From Desulfobacterales bacterium (GTDB taxonomy: Bacteria > Desulfobacterota > Desulfobacteria > Desulfobacterales > JAHEIW01): 22,273 nt of DNA. This document shows, piece by piece, positions 21,508 through 22,273 of this stretch. The DNA lies in assembly GCA_030145015.1 (NCBI GenBank), contig JAQYWI010000084.1, positions 1 to 22,273 on the forward strand, given 5' to 3'. The number at the start of each line of letters is the position of its first letter. Positions within the stretch are counted from its first letter, which is position 1. The notes below the pieces were generated by a model. The model saw only the letters and a program-made list of their open reading frames with translations. It was not told the DNA's origin and ran no database searches. A program made the translations under genes and the position numbers.

Positions 21508-22273
21508 ATGGAATTAAAACTCGAAAAGGTTCGCTATTTTCTGGCCGGCACCTTAGCCATTTGCTGGTCCCTCTTTCAGATCTACGGGGTGTGGAATGTC
21601 ACCCTGGATGCCATGATCTTGAGGGCCGCCCACGTTGGTTTTGCCCTATCTCTCGCCTTTGTCTTGAACCCCTCTTTCAAGTCCAGGCCGAGGCTCTCTT
21701 TTGCCATCGATTCCATCTTCATGCTGCTGGGCATCGGGGTCGGTCTTCATGTCATCACAAATTTCGATCGAATTATTCAGAGAATTATTTCCGTTGATGA
21801 GATGACCTTCAGCGATCTCTTTTTTGGCTTTATTGCCATCCCGCTGATCCTGGAGGCCACGCGCAGGACCGTCAGGGCCGCCCTGGCCATAGTGGGGACC
21901 TGTTTCTGCATCTACGCCCTGGCCGGCCCTTATCTATTCGGTATGTTGAAACATTCTTCCGCAGACATATATGAATGGGTTGAATATCTTTATCTCACCT
22001 CTGACGGCATCTTTGGGGTCCCCACCGGTGTTTCGGCCACTTTTGTCTTCATTTTTATCCTTTTTGTCGCCTTTCTTGGAAGGACCCAAATAAGCCAGTT
22101 CTATCTGGACCTGGCCTTTGCACTCACGGGCCGCTCCCGGGGCGGCGCCGCCAAGGCCTCGGTTGTGGCTTCCAGTTTTTTCGGGACGATCTCCGGCAGC
22201 GCCGTAGCCAACACGGTGGGTACCGGAAGCTTCACCATCCCTTTGATCATTAAATCGGGTTACACGCGCCATT
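21508..22273 (+). CDS. TRAP transporter fused permease, 3' end outside window
   Basis: The frame is open from ATG 21508 to the end of the window, giving at least 255 residues (MELKLEKVRYFLAGTLAICW). It is hydrophobic throughout, with several membrane helices, for example IDSIFMLLGIGVGLHVI and VSATFVFIFILFVAFLG. The GGAAKASVVASSFFGTISGS segment, with ANTVGTGSFTIPLI right after, is characteristic of the DctM-type half of TAXI fused permeases (DctQM, usually over 600 aa), so more than half of the gene lies beyond the window. A stop at 21493-21495 prevents any earlier start. The ribosome binding site is poor (GGTGGGTGG). Substrate uptake with the TAXI protein, driven by Na+ or H+, is inferred from the family. 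Confidence 0.88.
   Translation, partial: MELKLEKVRYFLAGTLAICWSLFQIYGVWNVTLDAMILRAAHVGFALSLAFVLNPSFKSRPRLSFAIDSIFMLLGIGVGLHVITNFDRIIQRIISVDEMTFSDLFFGFIAIPLILEATRRTVRAALAIVGTCFCIYALAGPYLFGMLKHSSADIYEWVEYLYLTSDGIFGVPTGVSATFVFIFILFVAFLGRTQISQFYLDLAFALTGRSRGGAAKASVVASSFFGTISGSAVANTVGTGSFTIPLIIKSGYTRH

Overview
The window reads as chromosome of an anaerobic bacterium of the Desulfobacterota (former Deltaproteobacteria, Desulfobacterales-like). This is inferred from gene content: a probable selenocysteine thiol-disulfide protein, a nickel-pincer LarA-family protein, a TAXI-type TRAP transporter, and intergenic regions rich in small inverted-repeat elements. There are no rRNA or tRNA genes, no CRISPR array and no transposase gene.

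Positions 1-5343 (+) look like one catabolic operon: the 3' part of an IclR regulator, a glyoxylate-carboligase-like ThDP enzyme, an iron-type alcohol dehydrogenase and a LarA-family racemase/epimerase. The gene set suggests 2-hydroxyacid/2-oxoacid metabolism, but the substrate cannot be read from sequence. The ThDP enzyme has a Glu where Gcl has its defining Val, plus a Cys-rich insertion, so it may not be a true glyoxylate carboligase.

Positions 5352-11519 are a mosaic of single genes: a hypothetical protein, a nitroreductase bracketed by two related inverted-repeat elements, a DsbA-like protein with an in-frame TGA at its first active-site cysteine (probable selenoprotein), an MBL-fold hydrolase, a methyltransferase beside a decayed methyltransferase, a STAS/SpoIIAA-like protein and an EamA transporter.

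Positions 11718-18396 hold a compact orphan secretin-like protein, an Arg/His-rich secreted protein with a strong terminator, a branched-chain aminotransferase, and a BaeS/BaeR-type two-component system divergent from a small exported protein. The shared upstream region carries sequences resembling the BaeR box known from E. coli. A 36-residue membrane protein follows.

Positions 18443-22273 hold a fluoroacetyl-CoA-thioesterase (FlK)-like protein, a frameshifted gene remnant, a permuted-papain-like protein, and a TAXI TRAP substrate-binding protein. The TRAP permease is separated from it by a hairpin and a 344-bp inverted-repeat element, and runs off the window. A second copy of that element lies at about 14798-15076, with its core in the opposite orientation relative to its flanks.

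The strongest points for follow-up are the Sec-containing DsbA-like protein, the Glu51 Gcl-like/ADH/LarA operon, the FlK-like thioesterase, the flipped-core repeat pair and the conserved BaeR-like regulatory region.
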